A DNA stretch of 64,000 nucleotides from Larus michahellis. Its lineage: Eukaryota; Chordata; Aves; Charadriiformes; Laridae. Location of the stretch: positions 99,942,549 through 100,006,548 of the forward strand of contig NC_133896.1 in the NCBI RefSeq assembly GCF_964199755.1, given 5' to 3'. A program made the translations under genes and the position numbers. Shown in pieces: positions 26,884-39,213 of this stretch (positions are counted from its first letter, which is position 1; each line of letters starts with the position of its first letter). The notes below the pieces were generated by a model. It worked only from the letters and a program-made list of their open reading frames with translations, was not told the origin of the DNA and ran no database searches.

Positions 26884-29800
26884 AATAAAAGCTTGAACGT
26901 AATGTAGGCTTCCTTCTTTGAGGACTTTTGCAACCCAGCTGGCCAACGGGAAATCCTTAAGCCACTTCATGTGAAAAAGCGGCATGAAGACCAGAGGAGG
27001 TGCGGTGTGGTCATTCCCTCTCTAGCTTGTGAACAGTTTTTACTTTAAGTAATGGAAGAAAAATTGAGGAGAGATCTGTCCTGTAAGACAGCCGGTGCGT
27101 TCAGGGGCTGTAGGGCAGCCACGTGAGCACGAGAGCTGTGTTTGCAGGGTCATGGGGAGAGGGAGAGGGTGGCTGCAGCGTGCAGACCGGGGAGTCCCTG
27201 GTCTGGCTGGAGGGACAGGGTGGAGGAGTTGGGGGACGGCTACAGGGCTGCCTTGGAGTTACATTGCAGCCAGGATTCACAGCTGGGAAAGAAGTAAGCA
27301 GGGTGCATCACCCTGTGCTCTGGTTTCCTATGTCTATAGGGAAAAATAGCCTGTTTGACTGAGAAAAATCCCCAAACTACGAATTCCTGGAAACTAGAAG
27401 AGAGTACACTGCAGAAGTATTGCTAAGTGTTTGCTCTGTTTTTCTGTTCCCCCTCTGATTCGATGGTGACTGCTGAAGGAGGCAGGGCAGGGGGCAATGG
27501 CCGGTCCCGTGACCTAGGGTGCTGATCTCACGTTCCTCCGAAACAAAGAGGTGCTCTTGCCAATGCCACCAGCTAACCAGTAGCTAACAGGGCAAAGGAC
27601 ATGTACCCTATTCCCAGCATCTCGCTCTGGAAACTGAAAGCGAAGTGTACTGCCATCGTGCGCCACCCACGTCAGCCTTCATTTAGCCGTAACGGAGAAG
27701 AGAGGCTGCAAAGCTGCTCTTCAGTGGGGTGTGAGACCAGGCCCCCGGCAGGCTTAGAGGGGAAATGGGAATGAGGGGAAGCAGTAAGGGTTGGATGGGG
27801 TGGAAGGAGGGACAACGTGCGAAGGTCTTGCTCTGTGACATCAGGGAGAGGAAGAAAGTAGGGGATTTGGTCATGTGGAGGCTTCCAAAGGCGATACCAG
27901 TCATGTGGGAAAAAGTCACGCCTCTGATATAGCACACTGAAATATACACGTATTTCTCCAAATGTGCCAAAAAAGGAACGGTTCTTCCCACCCAGGCTGC
28001 TCACCCACCTCTTCTTGTACTGCCAGCAATGTCATAGCAATCACGTGTTAGGTACTGTTCCAGACTTCCTGCTTACCGTTGGTTTGAAGCCATGTATATC
28101 AGGTTTTCACATGTTTGTAGACGTGACATATCATAGACGGGGAAGTTTTTAAAACGAAACCAAAGCATTTATAACCAGAATAAGGAGGAGGACACAGGCG
28201 TCGTGTGTTGTGTGCTCTTCAGAGCCTGTGGTGACTCAGAGAAGGCACGTAACTTGCCTGAGATGGCACAGGTGGTTGGCAGGGAAGGGGCGTGAGCCTC
28301 CCGTGGCCAGACAGAGGGACAGGAGGCTCACCGGGGCTGGCAAAGAGCTGAGGCCACGTGGTTTCTGACCTGGTTGGAATGGGGCTTCTTGTGCTCATCC
28401 CATGGCTTAACGCTGCCTCCCCAATTAGCAAGGTATTACCTAACTTCTAACGTTAGCTGTCGCACAATACAGGACCGATGTATTTGAAATCGAGGGAATG
28501 TTTTATTGTCTCCCTGAATCGGGATCTTTGAGTCTTTCCTGAAATGTTAATTCACGGCAGTGCTTGTCACCCAGACCTGAACTCTCACGTAAGGTAGCCT
28601 AGCTTGTCTCTGGGCAGTGACTATCTAAAATCCTGTCCAAATTACTGTGTCCTCCCTCACTGTTGGTCTTACAAGCCTCTCATGGGCATATTCAATAGCC
28701 TTTTGGGGTGAAATAAGCCGGTCTGCTCTGTGAGTCTGTCAGGGCGAATCGCACAGGACCTTCTCTGCCTGGAATGGGAGAGCGGGATATGCGGGAGGAC
28801 GCTAGAGAATGAGTGAGTTATTTTGTATGAGCCCCAGATGGAGAGTGAGCACATCACTAAACCCAGGTGGAAGTACAACATGCCCTCCCTCACATCCTGA
28901 CTGTGTCAGCCTGCGTGGGCTTAATAGATTAGTGAATCCTTAGTGAATGTGGCCAGAAGAGGGCTTTGAGGCACTGAAAGAGAGTCTGGGATGACTCTCA
29001 AATGAAAAACATAAGCCACAATGTAATAGTCTCGGTGGTGGTTTGTTTTCTAACTCCTGGGTAGTTGCCTTTTGAAACCAGATGGCACGAACACCACTGG
29101 ATGAAGCTCTTTTACTTGGAGTTCATTTTAGAATGAAATTCAGTTGATGATGTAGATGTTGGTAACTCTTAGGCTGGCTTAAAACTATCCTTCAGAGGAT
29201 GATTTTTTTCACCCTAAATGTTCTCTTAAATCTGATTATTTTTTTACTGTGTCACAAAAGCATCCAGAGGAGTAAACTTTTACTGGGATAGAACAGTCCA
29301 TCTCAAGTCACTTCTTCCTGCAACATGGAAAATTTAGCAGGCTGTATGGTCTGACAGCAAGGCCATGCTATGGTACTCAGCGTTCCCTGGTACAGCCATC
29401 TGTTAAAATTTTTGTCCAGTCCCTCCGCTTCTTATCCTCTCCCTTCCCTGGCTCACTCTGAAAATAGACAAGTGCTTTTCGCCCAGTGCCCTCATGCTTG
29501 GGCTCTCCGTATGAGCCTGTTATTTTTTGGTGTAGCTTGATGCGGGGCTCTCCTTTTTCACTCTAAATCTCTGCTGCAGTTTTTTTTGCGATGACTGGGA
29601 CTAGTTGTATGACAAGCACTATTGCTCTCCCACAGCGTGGCAGCCAGCTCTGAAGGATCTCACAAAAGACCTTCCAGGTGGGACATGCCCGTTGGAGTTC
29701 AGCGGGTGAGAGGCATGGCAAAAGTACCTGCAGTGAAAGAATGACGACAAATTCACAGGTTCCCCACCCCCCACCCCGGCTGTGCCATCCTGCGCTCAGT

Positions 29801-32042
29801 TCTTTCCACTCCTTCCTACCCTCTGGTTTTCCCTGGGCCATGTGAGTCACGCTTTCCACTCCCGCCTGCCCTCCTTCTCTGCCTGAGTCAGCTTCTCTCA
29901 GGGAATTGTTGCTTGCTGCTGGCGAGGCAGCTATTTTCGTCTTAGCTGTTTCTTCCTTCCAATGGTTTCTTCTCATTCTGCTCCACCTTTATCGCTGTTG
30001 CCTTGTGTATTTGTATTATTATTATTATTATTTGCTTCTGCTGTGTCTCGATTTTGCCTTTGCTTTGCTAAGTAAAAAATAGAAATAAAAAGTTACTTCA
30101 AGGAAAAAAGATACTGTCTTGGAAATCCAATGAAAAACATTCAAGAGCTCCAGTAAAAAGCAGATACTGCACTTATTTTACATTGTTGTAAAGTGTGTCC
30201 AGTATATGTGTATCTTCCAATTCCAACAATTTCATATCCACCATTTGAAATGTAGGCTTTTTACATCAACAAATTCCTCCATGCAACAAATATTGCTACA
30301 ACTAGGCATTTTGATTTCTGACCGAAGTCACAACTTTTCTTCCTGGACCGCCAGACGTGGCCAGCTGTTTGGCCATGGCGTTGTTACTCTGCCCTTCCCC
30401 CCATTTGGGTTTTGCCCTATTTGGACTTTCCTTTCCTTTGGAGCAGGGATTGCCCATTTGCACAGGTGAGTGGTACTCAGGAGGGTGCATTTACAGCTGA
30501 TAACACTTGTCCCCATGGCTTTAGGAGACAGAGCACCTGAGCTGCCCTGATTCAAGAGACAGCAACACCTGGGGAGAAAGGGTTGGAGAAGCTGGATGAG
30601 GTGAGTGGTGCTCCAGGTGCTGCTCCTACTGCCGCTGATGTTGGGCCACCCGTGTCCCTCTGGGGCTGCAGCCTTCCCTCTTTGCAAGGAGAGGTCTTGG
30701 TACCTTGTGAAGGCCCCCAGAAGCCTCTGAGGTCCCCAGTATCAGCACACTTTGCTCCACAGTTGCTGCAGGAGAGAGCGGGGCCAGGGTCTGGCCGGGC
30801 ACTGCCCTGCCATGCGTTAGACAAGACTGAGGGCACCACCGGCCTTCAGCGAGCGAGCAATCAAATACCAGCCCCGGCTGGAACAAACTGCCCTTGTTTC
30901 AAAGAAAAGTACTGAGCCCATCGAGATTACCAGTTGAACATGTTCCAGTGATATAATACATCTGCGAACAGGAAGATGGAGCCCACGCAGTGTTTCCTGC
31001 CTGCAGGGGGAAGGTTTCAAAATGATCGCCTTTGGGAAGGAGACATTCTCTCCTACCTCCCTCCTGCAGCTTGCTGAGGCAGGGCAAGGGTGGGGGTAAA
31101 CTCTGAGGGGGGTTGGTTTGTTTTTAACATCTACGTTGCAGTGCAGAAGGCACTAGGGATGCAACGAGCAGGGCGATCAGTGGTTCAGTGCTTTTACCTT
31201 GTTGGCTCCAGCCTCCAGGAACCGTATGCGTTAACTGTGCTTGGGAAGGGGCAGGGAAAGGCACTGAAGCCAGGGGGTGTTTGCTCTGAGAACATCGGGG
31301 TGTCCTGTCTTTGCTTGCCATAGTTGATAAGCGTAGTGCATCTTGGCCACTGCTGAAAGGAGAAGAAAAGGATCTGCTCACCTTTGAGGAAAATCCTGGA
31401 AACTTCTTCCATGCTGAAGGTTGTTGTATCAACTGAAGCAGGTGACATCTGATACATCTATGACAAAGGAGAGTACTTCCTCTCCCCCACCCCCCCCCTT
31501 ATTTTTTTTTACTGTTTCCCCCATTTTAATCAGGCTTCTGGACGTCTGGAGCTTTCATGCTAAGTGACAGTAGCCTCTGTGAAACTCATCCTGACCTTTC
31601 TGAGGGCCAAATCCCACTGAACTCCAGACAGTTGCCAAGGAGAGGTGTTTGCCCTGCTCTACCTCTGTTTATTTTTTTTTTTTTTTTTTTTTTACTCTGT
31701 GGGACACTGTATCTCTCTCGCTTCCTGTGGGACCGCTATGCAGGCACCTGCTTGTCCGGTAGTGCCCAAGCAGCTTGGCTGTGTGTAGGTACACAGGCAG
31801 CGCTGCAGGCAGCAGGTAGGCAGGCAAGGAGGAGAACCTGACCCTGTCAGGAAAGAAACCCCGCTGCGTTGTACGCTGCAGGTTTCTCTTCGCCCCATTG
31901 TTGCCCAGCCCTTTTTCATTGTTTTTGCCGCGGAACTCGCATCAGCATCTTCTAGACCCTTTTTTGGCAGCGTTACGCCAGGCTGGGGTTTCCTGCCAGC
32001 CTCTCTGGCAGGGGAATGTCCCCACCAGGGCTTACCCCGCCT

Positions 32043-32052
32043 GGGAAATTCC
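32043..32052 (+). promoter_or_regulatory. Kappa-B consensus match
   Basis: GGGAAATTCC fits GGGRNNYYCC at every position. A second, looser site GGAAAATTCC preceded by G-runs lies about 300 bp downstream at 32341-32350. They sit about 10.5 kb upstream of the NFKBIZ promoter, an NF-kappa-B target gene. About sixteen consensus matches are expected by chance in 64 kb, so this is only a candidate. Confidence 0.25.
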
Positions 32053-32862
32053 ACTGCACAGAAAAAGTCCAGGGAGCCACACTCACACCACCCTCTTCCT
32101 CCACCCTGCCGCTTCCTCTCACATGTCATAACATCCCCCACGGTGAACCAGCGCTGAAAGATAAATGATGTGTGATCCACTGCAATAAAGAGCCCTGTGG
32201 GCACTCAGCCTGGAGCTGTAATAAACTTGGTGGGGGGAGGGTTGCTTAAGGTATCTTTTTTTTTTTTTTTTTTAAACATATATGGGGTTTTTCTCTGTGA
32301 CCAGAAAGACAGAGTAAGCAGGACTTTTGTGAGGGGGGGGGGAAAATTCCTCGCTGCTGCTTCTCTGTTTCATATCATTAAACCTCAGAGGAACTCTTCA
32401 ATCATTCACAGAGACGTGGCCATAAGGGACGATCCATTCCCAGTGGGGAGCAAAGAACTGGCTTGTTTTCCATGGAGCTAATTCTAACTTCACTCCTCTG
32501 ACATGAAGGTACACTATTACCATTTTATTTGCTTTATTGCTTAAACCCTGTCATTGATTGGAACGATATTGGCTTCTCATTATTTTTTTACTTCTAATAG
32601 CGTTGCGAGTGGCTCATGCTGTAATTGTCTGTGCATGTTTTGGGGTTGGGTACAGAAGCGTGGCTGGCTTTTAGTAAGGTAATGGGTAGTAACCAATATT
32701 GAAGGAAATCGCAATGAACGGTGGGATTTTTGAAAGCCCACAGTAGATCTGGAGGTAAAATACCTCTAAATAGTGTAGCTGTTTTGTGCAAATCTCTCTG
32801 AAACAATATTCTTTTTTTTTTTTTTTTCCCACGGGGAGGATGTAGTAGCTTTCCAGAGTTTA

Positions 32863-32903
32863 AATGGATGGATGGATGGTTGGGTGGGTGGATGGATGGA
32901 TGG
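32863..32903. repeat. (ATGG)n tetranucleotide microsatellite
   Basis: ATGG units interrupted by TTGGGTGGG in the middle. Length polymorphism is likely. Confidence 0.95.
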
Positions 32904-33396
32904 AAAGCTAAACTCCAAGAGCACTGAATGGAAGAAACATTGTTAGTGGAAGCGGGTGTTTTGTATAATCTTGATTAGTTTCTTCCCTGGCACCTCATCA
33001 GTAATTTTAGAATAGCAGAGCATCATCCGCATACGAGCCTGCCAGCTTCAACAGGACAGGAGTAAAGTGCAGTGTGAGACAACACAAGGAAACGTATATA
33101 AAAATAGGGATCTACACCTACTTTCTTGTAATTTACCAGAATATCTGTGGGAATTAAAAGAACTAAGTTTAATGAACTTAAACATCACTTTAAAATTTGT
33201 TATGTTAAGGGGTTTATTAAACCAAACCATAAGCTGCTTTTCATCGCCTGGTGAGGGTTTCTCTGGCTTACCACATGAGGTCGATTATGCAGCACCCCGG
33301 TTCATTACCCGTGCCTGTTTCTGGCAGGCAGGGAAGAGGCAGCTCAGCACTGAGCTTCTTGCAGAGGATGAAAAGTGGTCTGGATTTTAGAGCACG

Positions 33397-33415
33397 CCCC
33401 CCCCCCCCCCCCCCC
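33397..33415. repeat. Poly-C tract (19 C)
   Basis: The second long C homopolymer on the + strand in the window, intergenic. It has no clear link to a promoter. Confidence 0.95.
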
Positions 33416-35721
33416 TCCAAATCTGGGGGCATGTTTGTACCATGGTGTCATCGGAGACTTGTCCGTGGCTGGGGATGGGTAGCTTGCAAGTACTTTAGAT
33501 GGAAACCAGGTATTTTCAGCTGGGACATCGTAGCCTGCCTGGAGACACATGGAGGGCAGAGATAGGGTGATACTCTGGGCTCAGACCAGGTGACCAGCGG
33601 TCAAGGAAAATATCACCTAGGCACATTGGGAAGAAGGCCATACTTCTGCTGCAAACAAAACTCTGGTATCAGCTTGGTTCCTGAGGCAAGTGATTTTGCC
33701 GCGTTAGACCTTTTATTGACTTTCTTTACAACGAGCCACGTGCTTCCCGTTGTGTTTAGTGGCAGTGGATAGGAGGAGGGGGTGTGTGGGGAGGAAATGC
33801 CCTCTGCCCCTGGGTGCTGAGGGCCGCAGCCCTGCACCCTGCCCTGCCTACATCAAAGCCCTGCTGCCACCCCACATGCGGTGGTTGGGATATCATCATC
33901 ATCATCCAATGTCTGCTGGAAATGGGCTTCCAGCAGCTCTCCTGGGCACTGGGAAGCTTCCCTTCCCACCCCTGAGCAGCGTGGTGGCAGGCACAGCCCC
34001 GTCCCAGCCTTCGGCTCTCCCTCCTGCCGCAGTCCAGGTGGCCGGGCCTGGCCTTGCTTCCAGCCCCGGGCTTTCAGGGGCAGGAGGACTCAATCCTGAG
34101 GGTGCTGCTGAGAAACGTCCCCCGTGACTTTTCGCGTTTACGGTCACAAGCTCCTGAGACAAAAACGTGCGAGGTAGAAACAAGAGCTTGCCTTTGCTCT
34201 TGCTTTCTTCTGAAGAAATTGGCAGGAAATGAAAAGGAAACTCGAACATCCATGGGCCGGCTTCTGTGAAGAGCAGTGTCCTGTCAGACAGGATGCGTCT
34301 GGCTTCGGTCCGTGTCTTTCCCCAGCTGAGATCTGGAGGAGGGAGCCAACGCCTGGGAACAGAGCTCCGCACCGTGCCCCACCAAATCAAAGAGTTTATT
34401 TCCAACTTTTTTGATGCTTTATGCTAACTCGTGCTGCGCAATTTACGTATTACCGCGAATTTGTCATTACTGTCATGGATTTCTTTCTGAATGTGTAGCA
34501 ACTGGCTGTTAAGTCTGTAGAAGCCAGAAAGAACATAGTATTAGTATCCTTTCCATGATATTAAGATCCTTTATGCAGACATAGGGCATCTGTGGTTGAG
34601 ACTTACATGGCAGTAAATTCTGACCCATAGATGGAGCGATGTTGTCCCAGTTGTCCCAGCACTCATTTAACTGAAGTTAAAACCTGCCCTAGTATATGCA
34701 ATTCACCCCAAGCACCAGGAAAGCTTTTGTACTGCTGCTTGGAAGCAACCTGACATCTCCCCTACCGTAATAAGATTTTGTTTGGCTGCCTTAGTTTAGG
34801 TGCTTTTTTAAATGAGAAAATTTCCTGTTTATTGAATTTTTGTCTGACTAATGGAGGACAGCTCTACAGCTGAGTTTCAGGACTTTCCCAAGGTCAGCCA
34901 GCCATGTGTTTTGAAAGCTGGAATTTCTCTAGTGAATGGAATTATGAATTGAAGGCATTTAAATTCTGTAAGCTGGAAAACACAGTGAAATAAGATCAAG
35001 ACATAAGAGGAGGGCATTCCCTTCAATGATCTTTGCAGTGTTAATGTGGTACAAGTGTCTTTTACTGTGGTTGTCTTCTTTCTGCCTGGGCTTTCCTGCA
35101 GCCGATCTGCACCCTTGAGCGGAGGGTGTGCTCACAGGCTGTGTGGGATTGTGCAAATCAATGCTGAGGCTTCCTGCAGGTGTTGAACCCGATCCTGCCA
35201 TGCAACCACAGCACGGCTGATCTGCACCCGTGCTGCCAGTGTGCCTGGGATTTCTGGACTGGTCAGCCCAGTTAGATCTGCTGTCCAGTAGGTGTGACTG
35301 ATTTGCCGTGTCCAAGAAGTGGGTAAATTTTAAAAAACACCCTGGGCAATGTTTTTGAGTGGAAAAACACATGTTGGGAAAGCCTGGATGTATGTCAACC
35401 TTAACCTTAGATAGGTTATCCATTACTAAACATAAATTGAGAGACTAGAAAAACAGGGTCCTGGGTAGATTGCCGTTTGAAAAATCATATTTTTCTGCGT
35501 TAGTCTGATTGTAATAAAGCAGTTTTTCCTCTTGTTCCTGTACTAAAGAGTTGAGTGGTGATACTGCATTCGGACAGCTCTGCAGTCCCTGCTAGAAAGT
35601 GATTTTGTTTTACAGGTGGTTGGAGAGTTTTTTGTTTGTGTTGGGTAGGAAGACTGAAATGGAAGTCCACCAGAACTGTGGCTACAGCACGGGCTCCTTC
35701 TCCTATCTGACATCAGAAAAT

Positions 35722-35846
35722 AGAATCATAGAATGGTCTGGGCTGGAAGGGACCTTAAAGATCATCTTGTTCCAAACGCCCTGCCATGGACAGGGACACC
35801 TCCCACTACACTGGATCCATCCAGCCTGGTCTTGAACACTTCCAGG
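35722..35846 (-). mobile_element. CR1 LINE short 3' fragment, antisense
   Basis: The plus strand reads TAGAATCATAGAATGGTCTGGG, followed by GGAAGGGACCTTAAAGATC and GGGACACCTCCCACTACAC, the reverse complement of the CR1 3' end. It is only about 125 bp, heavily truncated. Confidence 0.93.
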
Positions 35847-37511
35847 GAACTGTGAATGTGGGATCAGAATGAGAGGTTTTAACACGGGTTGGTCGCTCAA
35901 GTTAGGAGGAAAAACGTCTTCAGCATGGGTCACAAGGAAAACTGATACTTACCCCTTTAGACCTCCACTGAGACTCCTTACCAGCACTGAGAAACTGTGC
36001 TAACTCCCTTCCTAAACTGGAATATCGTAATGAGAAAAAAATTTCGAGAAAAAAAAAATATTTACCTCATCTATGTACACACAATATCCTTTACAGGTGA
36101 CATATGACGTTGCCCTTTGCTATGGGGAAATGGCCTTCTGCTCCGTGTTTACACACTGTGACATCAGTGGTGCGTGTATTTCTTAGCCATGCCTTCCTAC
36201 TGCAAGGCGCTAATGAACTAGTGAGATACATAAGTTTATGAGAAAACATGACTAACCAGGGCCCTGAGTACGTTGAGAGGAATGTCCACAAGCACAAGGT
36301 GTATGTACAGGGAAACTGTTTACTTGTACAGAAATGAGATACACTTAGACAGCTTTGTAGCGCTTGCTGGGTTTGAGGTTTCTTTTGTTCCATACTGATC
36401 TCAGATGCTTTATATACACAGTGTGAAAGGATCTGCTTAGTAGCAACCCACTCTATTTATTTATTTATAAATATCAAACAACCTGGGAGGAAAAAAGCAG
36501 AATTGAGGGCATTCTTTGGATCAAAGGAGCAAGCCCCAAAAGATGTATGTTAAATGAACAGTCTGAGTTTTCCTTTAATATGAAGAATTATACATGCCCC
36601 CTTTTGAAGTTCAGGCTAATCCCAGAATGTCAGTCTTGGAGACCAACGTCTGGGAAGAATGTGGCAATACGAGTATAGCAAAGAGGGAAGAAACACTGAC
36701 TCCTCTGTACTGGCTTTTAGAGCAAAAATGTGTCATGGACCACTTCCAACCTGCTGATGTGTGGTCTCCTGAACCGTTAAAGCAAACGTAGGTATTGATC
36801 CTGAACGGTCTCCAGGAGTGGAATAGTTACGAAGCTTTTACCTCTGTTTTTCTCGATGCTATTCTATAAGCAAACCGAGCGTTATGCGGGATGGCTCGGG
36901 GTTTGCGTGGTGGGTGGAAATGCTGCTTGGGTACAGAGACAGGGTGGTGGTGGTGTTCGCATGCCGCGACGCACAGGCAGCAGCAGCAGGTTAATTACAC
37001 CCATCGGAGAATAAGGAGCATTCAACATCCATACAGCAAATATTCACTTGTGTTAAGCAACTGGATTGTAAACTACCATTTTTATTTCCAGTTTAAGAAA
37101 TACCACAAAGGTTATACCGCTCCAGAAATGTGTTGCGAAACCAAGTGCTTGTTGCTAGTAGTTTGTGCTCTGCCGCCTTACCTAGAGGCTGACCCGTGTC
37201 CTGGGCTGCTGCACAGGAGGCAGACCGAAGAGAGATGTTTATTCTGCTCCATACCCGCTGAGCCGTGGTCTGCTCTGAGTGCTGGCAAGCTCCTCACTTG
37301 TGGTTATGTGCCTGGCAAAGTGACTACGTGCAGCTCTACAGGGAAGGCAAAGCTCCACTTTCTGAGCTTGTTTTATTTATTTATGTATGTATTTAGTTAG
37401 TTAGTTAGTAAAAACCTACATATATAGCATATATATGTATGCTATATATAGCTATATATATATATGTATACTTTCTCTCTATTTCTCTATATATCTATCT
37501 AGATATGTATT

Positions 37512-37555
<44 letters not shown>

Positions 37556-38998
37556 GGGTTACAGCATTCACCCCAGTATGTGCGCCAGGGACCAAGCAGC
37601 ATACTGATGCTGTAAAGGCTAGCCCTTTCTTTATAGCAGACCAGCCACATCCATACAGTGTGACAATCCTTTGCCTTGGTCGCTTCTGAGCCCCACGTGG
37701 CCTCCCCAAGACGCATCTTCTGTTTGTTTGGTTGGGTTTTTTTCTTTCAACCTGTCACATGTGTGACCTGGAGCTACGGCTTCCAGGGGATTTTCTGAGG
37801 GGGAAGTGAAGGTAGAATGACTTCTTGGAGAGTAAGCTAACAGCGAGGGAGACAACCGTCAGAGTCTTGCCCATGCTGCCTCTAGGGAGCAGCCCTAGAG
37901 CAAACCATGCCCAGGCTTCACCCAAAGGAGGTAGTTTCTCTCACCAGTGACCCCAGAATTGAGCTCACGTTAAGAGCACTGTTACCAATTCTGAGACCAG
38001 GACGTGAGGGTGAACTGTGAGGCCGCATCATTTGACCATAGAGAGGTAGGGACAAGTTATGTCAGGGATCAGATCGGTGGTGATTACTTACACTCGAAGC
38101 TATAGGGATGGCATGGGCTGTTGGGAGGATGTGTTTACAAGCACGCACAAATCTCTGCCCAAGCTTTGCAGCACAAACTTTTCCAAGCTGAGAGTGCTCG
38201 ACCTGTCTGCCTGGTACCCCCTCTGCTGCCTGATGCCGTGCGTGGGCTTTGCCAGTCTGATCCCAGGCGGTTGTGCTGGAGGTTTCCTTTCAGCTGCCTT
38301 GCTGTCCCTTCACAGGATGGCCCAGGAGTCGTCTCCTGCCCCGCGGCATTGCAGCTCGGGCTGCAAACCTCCTGTCAGAAAGGATAAACCAGAGATGGCT
38401 GAAAGCCAGGCGGCAAAATGTCTCCCTCAGTCTGAATTTGTGCTGTCATTATCAAAATGCTGCTCTCAGTATGAGGGTCCAGATATGAGAGAAAGTCTCA
38501 TGGTTACAATTAAAAAGGGTGTTGGAAGCGTGGAAGTCTGTTTTAACAAAAAAAACAACTCAAAACACTGAGCAGGGTCCTTGATTTTGCTTTGACATAG
38601 GGCAATGGCTCACCTGTTTCCGTGTAACGAGGACACAGTCCCTGGAGGCCTGATGCAGAGGGAAGCCCAGCACAGCAGGTCCAGTGCACCTTTTCCTGGT
38701 GCTGGCTCTGAACAGGGCAGCAGAAGGCAGACACATGACTGTGCTGAGCCTAGACGCTTTGTTGGTGGTAAAAGTCTAAGGTGTTAACTTTCAACCCTCC
38801 TGACTTTTGTGATGGGACCCCTACCCAGCAAGTGCAAGCTTTGACACAGCAGAATTTTTTTGTGTTCTTGTCTGATTTTCCAGATCCCATCAAAGCAGCT
38901 CGGGTGTGTGCACAAGTCACACGCTCAAAAGCAGCGATCAAAGCTGTTTCAGTGATCAAGTATAGTGATATAACCTAAACCAAGGCTGATTAGCTTTC
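35847..38998. other. Intergenic region between NXPE3 and NFKBIZ, middle part
   Basis: No gene was recognised. An AT-rich microsatellite cluster occupies 37372-37551. An ATG-initiated open frame of 170 codons at 38059-38571 has no recognisable domain, signal peptide or repeats and is not called as a gene. Confidence 0.5.
37372..37551. repeat. AT-rich microsatellite cluster with (TA)n
   Basis: TTTA/TGTA/TTAG tetranucleotides pass into TATATAG repeats and then an uninterrupted (TA)n at about 37518-37551. It includes an 11-bp inverted repeat (37421-37431 with 37438-37448). Such tracts are prone to slippage and unwinding. Confidence 0.93.
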
Positions 38999-39213
38999 AC
39001 AGAATCACAGAGAAGGGACCTCTGGAGACCATCTAGTCCAACCCCCCTGCCAGAGCAGGGTCACCTAGAGCAGGTTGCACAGGAACGCGTCCAGGCGGGT
39101 TTGGAATGTCTCCAGAGTTGGAGACTCCACCACCTCCCTGGGCAGCCTGTTCCAGTGCTCTGTCACCCTCAAAGTAAAGAAGTTCCTCCTCATGTTGAGG
39201 TGGAAATGAGCTT
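38999..39213 (-). mobile_element. CR1 LINE 3' fragment, antisense
   Basis: The plus strand reads CACAGAATCACAGAGAAGGG, then CCATCTAGTCCAACCCCCCT and CTCCACCACCTCCCTGGGCA, the complement of a CR1 3' end of a subfamily with the ATCACAGA end. On the minus strand part of the C-terminal ORF2 frame ([18 protein letters not shown]) is still readable. Confidence 0.93.

Larger units (their letters stand above)
25391..35721. other. Intergenic region between NXPE3 and NFKBIZ, first part
   Basis: About 10 kb without a recognisable gene. The sequence is AT-rich to about 26.7 kb and more GC-rich beyond. Simple repeats include T-runs (26769-26785, 31671-31693, 32257-32273, 32812-32827), (TTA)n at 30014-30032, (ATGG)n at 32863-32903 and poly-C at 33397-33415. 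Open frames up to 170 codons exist but show no family resemblance and overlap on several frames. A 20-bp palindrome and two kappa-B-like sites are described separately. Confidence 0.6.

Noticed and set aside
33902-34405. 167-codon minus-strand frame
   Set aside because: It begins at a non-ATG codon, lies in GC-rich DNA and shows no family similarity.
38059-38571. 170-codon ATG frame between the genes
   Set aside because: No recognisable domain, biased composition or flanking splice or promoter signals; length is within what a 64-kb window can give by chance.
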